DNA from: Lentzea aerocolonigenes
GTDB taxonomy: Bacteria; Actinomycetota; Actinomycetes; Mycobacteriales; Pseudonocardiaceae
NCBI RefSeq assembly: GCF_000955955.1
Contig: NZ_JYJG01000479.1
Coordinates: 1 to 14,983, forward strand
Direction of reading: 5' to 3'
Length of the DNA stretch: 14,983 nucleotides
In this document: positions 12,650-14,983 of the stretch, one piece after another
Layout: each line of letters opens with the position of its first letter
Position numbering within the stretch: the stretch's first letter is position 1
Position numbers and translations under genes: made by a program
Notes under the pieces: generated by a model
Told to the model about the DNA's origin: nothing
The model's database searches: none
What the model saw: only the letters and a program-made list of their open reading frames with translations

Positions 12650-14254
12650 TCAGTTCTTGTTGGCGCAGACCTTCGCCGAGCTGCCGCGTTCGCCGTTGTC
12701 GCCGAACGCCGCGATCTGGAAGCAACGGCGCTGCCCGCCACCGTCCTCGACCACGTACTTGGTGGCGCCGCCCGTCACCTGCATCAGCGGGACGCCCGTC
12801 GGGCCCGTCACGTCGATCACCACGAACTGGGCCCTGCCGCCGCTCGGGTCCGACCACTCCAGCTCGATCGCCTTGCCGTGGTACTCGGCGCGTTTGAGCA
12901 CCGGCACGAACTTCGGATCGGCGTTCGGGGGCGGGCCCGCGTCGGTGGAGCCCGTGGTGGGGACCGGGATCGTGGTGGTCACCGGGGGCTGGGACCGCTT
13001 GTCGTCAGGGCGGTTGAGGAGCATGCCCGCCACGACGCCGCCGGTCACGGCCACCACGGCGAGCAGCGCGAGGACGCCGCCGCGCTTGCTCCTGCGGACC
13101 GGGGCGGTCATCGGTTCGACCGGTGGGAGGTCGACCGACGGCAGCACGGCCACAGGAGGCGGGGGAGGAGACGCGATGACGTCCTGGCGGCGGTAGGTGA
13201 GGTCCTCCAGCCGACCTCGCCAGGAGTTGTCGGGTTCCGGCTCGGGTTCGGGTTCCGGCTCCGGTTCGGGGACGTAGCCGCGCGGGCCGAAACCGGGTGC
13301 CTCGGTCGGGCCCTCCGGGAAGAAGACCGTGCGTTCGCCCAGCATCGCCGTCGAGTCGGGGTCCACAATGGACACAGCGGGCGCGGTGGAGGTGGCCGCG
13401 TTGACGGCCATCAGGGCGTCTCGGAGTTCGAGAGCCGAACCGAAGCGTTCGGCGCGGTCCTTGCGCAGGCAGCGGTTGATCACGGCGACCAGCGCCGCGG
13501 GTACGTCGAACCGGGTCAGCGAACGGGGTTCGGAGCGGGACACGCGGCCGACGTAGGAGAGGAGCGTGTCCTCGTCCGGGTTGTCGGAGGCGAACGGCGG
13601 CTTGCCCTCCAGCAGCGTGAAGAGCGTGGAGCCGAGCGACCAGATGTCGTCGGCGAACGACGGGGTGCCGCCCTCCAGCATCTGCGGGGCCGCGTGGCGG
13701 TAGCTGACCATCTGCAGCGACGCGGAGTGGCCCGCGTCGGCGCCGCGGGCGATGCCGAAGTCGGCCAGCACGTACGAAGTAGGGAGCACCAGGACGTTCT
13801 GCGGCTTCACGTCGCGGTGCAGGATGCTCTGGCCGTGGGCGAACGCGAGCGCGTCGGCGACGGCGATGCCCGCGGACACCACGTCCGGCACGGGCAACGG
13901 GCCCATGGCGCGCAACCGGTCGTGCAGCGAGCCGCGTTCGTAGTACTCCATGACGATGCACGGGCGGCCGTCCGGCAGCGTGCCCGTGTCGAGCACGGTG
14001 ACGATGTGCGGGTGCTGGCGGCCGAGCTCGACGGTGATGGCCAGTTCGCGGCGGAAACGGACCAGCGTCGCCGGATCGGTCACCTGCAGGACCTTGACGG
14101 CGACGTCGCGACCCAGGCCGTCCTGGCGGGCGCGGTAGATCGTGCCCTCGCCGCCCTGCGCGATCACGCGGAATCCGCTGTAGCCGGGCAACGCGACCTC
14201 GGGTGCCGGCGCGGCACCGGCAGCGGGTGCCCAGGCCATCAGATCGTCTTCCAC
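12650..14254 (-). CDS. Transmembrane Ser/Thr protein kinase with FnIII-like ectodomain
   Basis: This 534-residue Hanks-type kinase has a Gly-rich loop (AQGGEGTIYRA), Lys54 (VAVKVL), catalytic HRDVKPQN (Asp148, Asn153), DFG (165-167) and helix F DDIWSLGSTLF; the domain spans about 26-285. The usual APE motif is APQ (Gln191). A juxtamembrane part with seven Glu/Asp-Pro dipeptides and a Pro tract leads to one membrane helix (about 391-412). Outside is a Thr/Pro linker and an FnIII-like domain with two cysteines instead of PASTA repeats. It probably senses the envelope and phosphorylates cytoplasmic proteins. GTG 14254 follows AGGA by 7 nt; TTG 14257 and ATG 14239 (GGAAG upstream) are alternatives. 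It lies 62 bp downstream of the DUF4230 gene, likely in one transcript. Confidence 0.9.
   Translation of the reverse strand: MEDDLMAWAPAAGAAPAPEVALPGYSGFRVIAQGGEGTIYRARQDGLGRDVAVKVLQVTDPATLVRFRRELAITVELGRQHPHIVTVLDTGTLPDGRPCIVMEYYERGSLHDRLRAMGPLPVPDVVSAGIAVADALAFAHGQSILHRDVKPQNVLVLPTSYVLADFGIARGADAGHSASLQMVSYRHAAPQMLEGGTPSFADDIWSLGSTLFTLLEGKPPFASDNPDEDTLLSYVGRVSRSEPRSLTRFDVPAALVAVINRCLRKDRAERFGSALELRDALMAVNAATSTAPAVSIVDPDSTAMLGERTVFFPEGPTEAPGFGPRGYVPEPEPEPEPEPEPDNSWRGRLEDLTYRRQDVIASPPPPPVAVLPSVDLPPVEPMTAPVRRSKRGGVLALLAVVAVTGGVVAGMLLNRPDDKRSQPPVTTTIPVPTTGSTDAGPPPNADPKFVPVLKRAEYHGKAIELEWSDPSGGRAQFVVIDVTGPTGVPLMQVTGGATKYVVEDGGGQRRCFQIAAFGDNGERGSSAKVCANKN
13229..13270 (-). repeat. Seven hexanucleotide repeats encoding Pro-Glu
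   Basis: Seven 6-bp units encode PE six times and then PD in the kinase juxtamembrane region. Codon choice varies between units. The acidic, stiff segment probably spaces the kinase domain from the membrane. Confidence 0.85.
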
Positions 14255-14316
14255 CAACGGATCCTAACCCGCGACGACAGGCTCACCCGGAAGTTCGCCG
14301 CCGCCGCGGGAAAGGT

Positions 14317-14961
14317 TCAGTCGGTGAGCACTTTCACCTGGAATCCCAACGACTGCAGCATTCCGGTGAGCATCACGCGGGTGTTGTCCTCCGCGCGCTT
14401 CAGCAGCTCGGACTTCTGCGCGGCCTCCGTGAGCTTGGCCTCGGCGGCGAGGTAGAACCGTTGCTGGTCGGGAGGTCCCGCCAGCGCCTGGAGATCGTTG
14501 ATCAGCCCGCGTTCCTGGCTGAAGATGTACGACCGGTCGTGGTGCAGGTTCGGTTTGTCCAGCTGCGGCTTCGGCAGGCGGATTTCGACCGTTTTGCGGT
14601 CAGGGGACAGGACCAGCCCGTCGTCCTTCAACGAGCCGAGATCGACGTAGGCGTTCACCGACCCGGCCGCGACGAACAGCGTGCGTTCGCCGGCGAGTGC
14701 CGCGGGTACCCACTTCACGTCGTTCTCGATGTCGAGCACGACCTGGAACTCGCCTGCTGCCGCGTGGTACTGGCTGAGGTCCCGGACCGACTTGAGCATC
14801 GCGGGCTGGCTGCGGTCGATCGACGAGTCACCGAAGGGCTTGAACTGCCCGAACACGTACAGCGCCGCGCCGAGGAGAATGAAGAAGGCCGCGACCAGAG
14901 CTCCACGCGTCACCCAGCGCCTGTCCACGGCGTTGGTGTACCCGTGAGGTGATGCGCTCAC
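14317..14961 (-). CDS. DUF4230 membrane protein
   Basis: This 214-residue protein has a basic N-terminus, one membrane helix (about 20-38, ALVAAFFILLGAALYVFGQF) and an extracytoplasmic domain matching DUF4230, with LSQYHAAAGEFQVVLDIEND, ERTLFVAAGSVNAYVDLG, KTVEIRLPKPQLDKPNL and a C-terminal helical part containing AEAKLTEAAQKSELLKRAED. The function of DUF4230 is unknown; the fold resembles secreted or membrane-tethered proteins of the envelope. The GTG at 14961 has no clear Shine-Dalgarno sequence; an in-frame GTG at residue 12 (before DRRW) is an alternative. Only 22 bp upstream are in the window, so its promoter cannot be judged. The kinase gene follows after 62 bp. Confidence 0.85.
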   Translation of the reverse strand: MSASPHGYTNAVDRRWVTRGALVAAFFILLGAALYVFGQFKPFGDSSIDRSQPAMLKSVRDLSQYHAAAGEFQVVLDIENDVKWVPAALAGERTLFVAAGSVNAYVDLGSLKDDGLVLSPDRKTVEIRLPKPQLDKPNLHHDRSYIFSQERGLINDLQALAGPPDQQRFYLAAEAKLTEAAQKSELLKRAEDNTRVMLTGMLQSLGFQVKVLTD

Positions 14962-14983
14962 ACGGGCTGTATGGGCTAATCGA

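Noticed and set aside
10174..12741. 855-codon open frame on the minus strand
   Set aside because: It is antisense to the DUF58 end, repeat array and transglutaminase-like gene. Its Arg/Pro/His-rich composition and lack of any domain are typical of a GC-rich shadow frame.
12878..14455. 525-codon open frame on the plus strand
   Set aside because: Antisense to the well-supported kinase; composition is Arg/Gly/Val/His-rich with no recognisable domain.

Overview
The window is GC-rich, gene-dense chromosomal DNA with heavy G/C bias at third codon positions, frequent GTG starts and GTGA/ATGA stop-start overlaps. This points to a filamentous actinobacterium. The combination of a beta-propeller/FnIII protein, MoxR, DUF58 and transglutaminase-like operon facing a membrane Ser/Thr kinase would fit the order Pseudonocardiales (Lentzea/Saccharothrix type), but the genus is an inference. 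I see no rRNA, tRNA, CRISPR array, insertion sequence or phage gene.

Left part (1-5824), a patchwork of short transcription units. A phosphotransferase-fold kinase (82-975) converges on an RluA-family pseudouridine synthase (970-1878, minus), and their stop codons overlap. A RhtA-like DMT/EamA exporter (1971-2834) converges on a LysR-type regulator (2737-3624, minus) with 98 bp of shared coding DNA. Divergent from lysR, and preceded by two nested hairpins around its Shine-Dalgarno sequence, is a secreted jelly-roll-like protein (3705-4307), followed after 10 bp by a lipoprotein with two FnIII-like domains (4318-4989). A minus-strand pair follows: a coiled-coil protein (5168-5824) and a small two-helix membrane protein (4892-5158). 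A very strong 14-bp-arm hairpin lies inside the small gene, just past the lipoprotein stop.

Right part (5940-14961), a cell-envelope locus. A candidate ECF-sigma promoter and a leader hairpin precede a membrane-anchored beta-propeller/FnIII gene. That gene is split into two frames (6010-6729 and 6698-8167) by an exact 16-bp tandem duplication; removing one copy restores a 713-residue reading frame. It is followed, with 4-bp overlaps, by a MoxR AAA+ ATPase (8164-9129), a DUF58 protein (9126-10232), a small ORF made of 72-bp repeats (10229-10630) and a TgpA-like transglutaminase-fold membrane protein (10627-12624). The last of these has Ala and Thr where the catalytic Cys and His should be. Converging on it are a Ser/Thr kinase with an FnIII-like ectodomain (12650-14254, minus) and a DUF4230 membrane protein (14317-14961, minus).

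How they may work together: MoxR and DUF58 proteins usually act as an ATPase/adaptor pair that matures or remodels envelope proteins. The pseudo-transglutaminase and the propeller protein would be membrane partners, and the kinase a sensor at the same envelope. The most unusual points are the 16-bp duplication that switches off the first gene of the operon, the repeat ORF placed exactly between two coupled genes, the loss of the transglutaminase catalytic residues, and the alternative hairpins at the 3705 gene.
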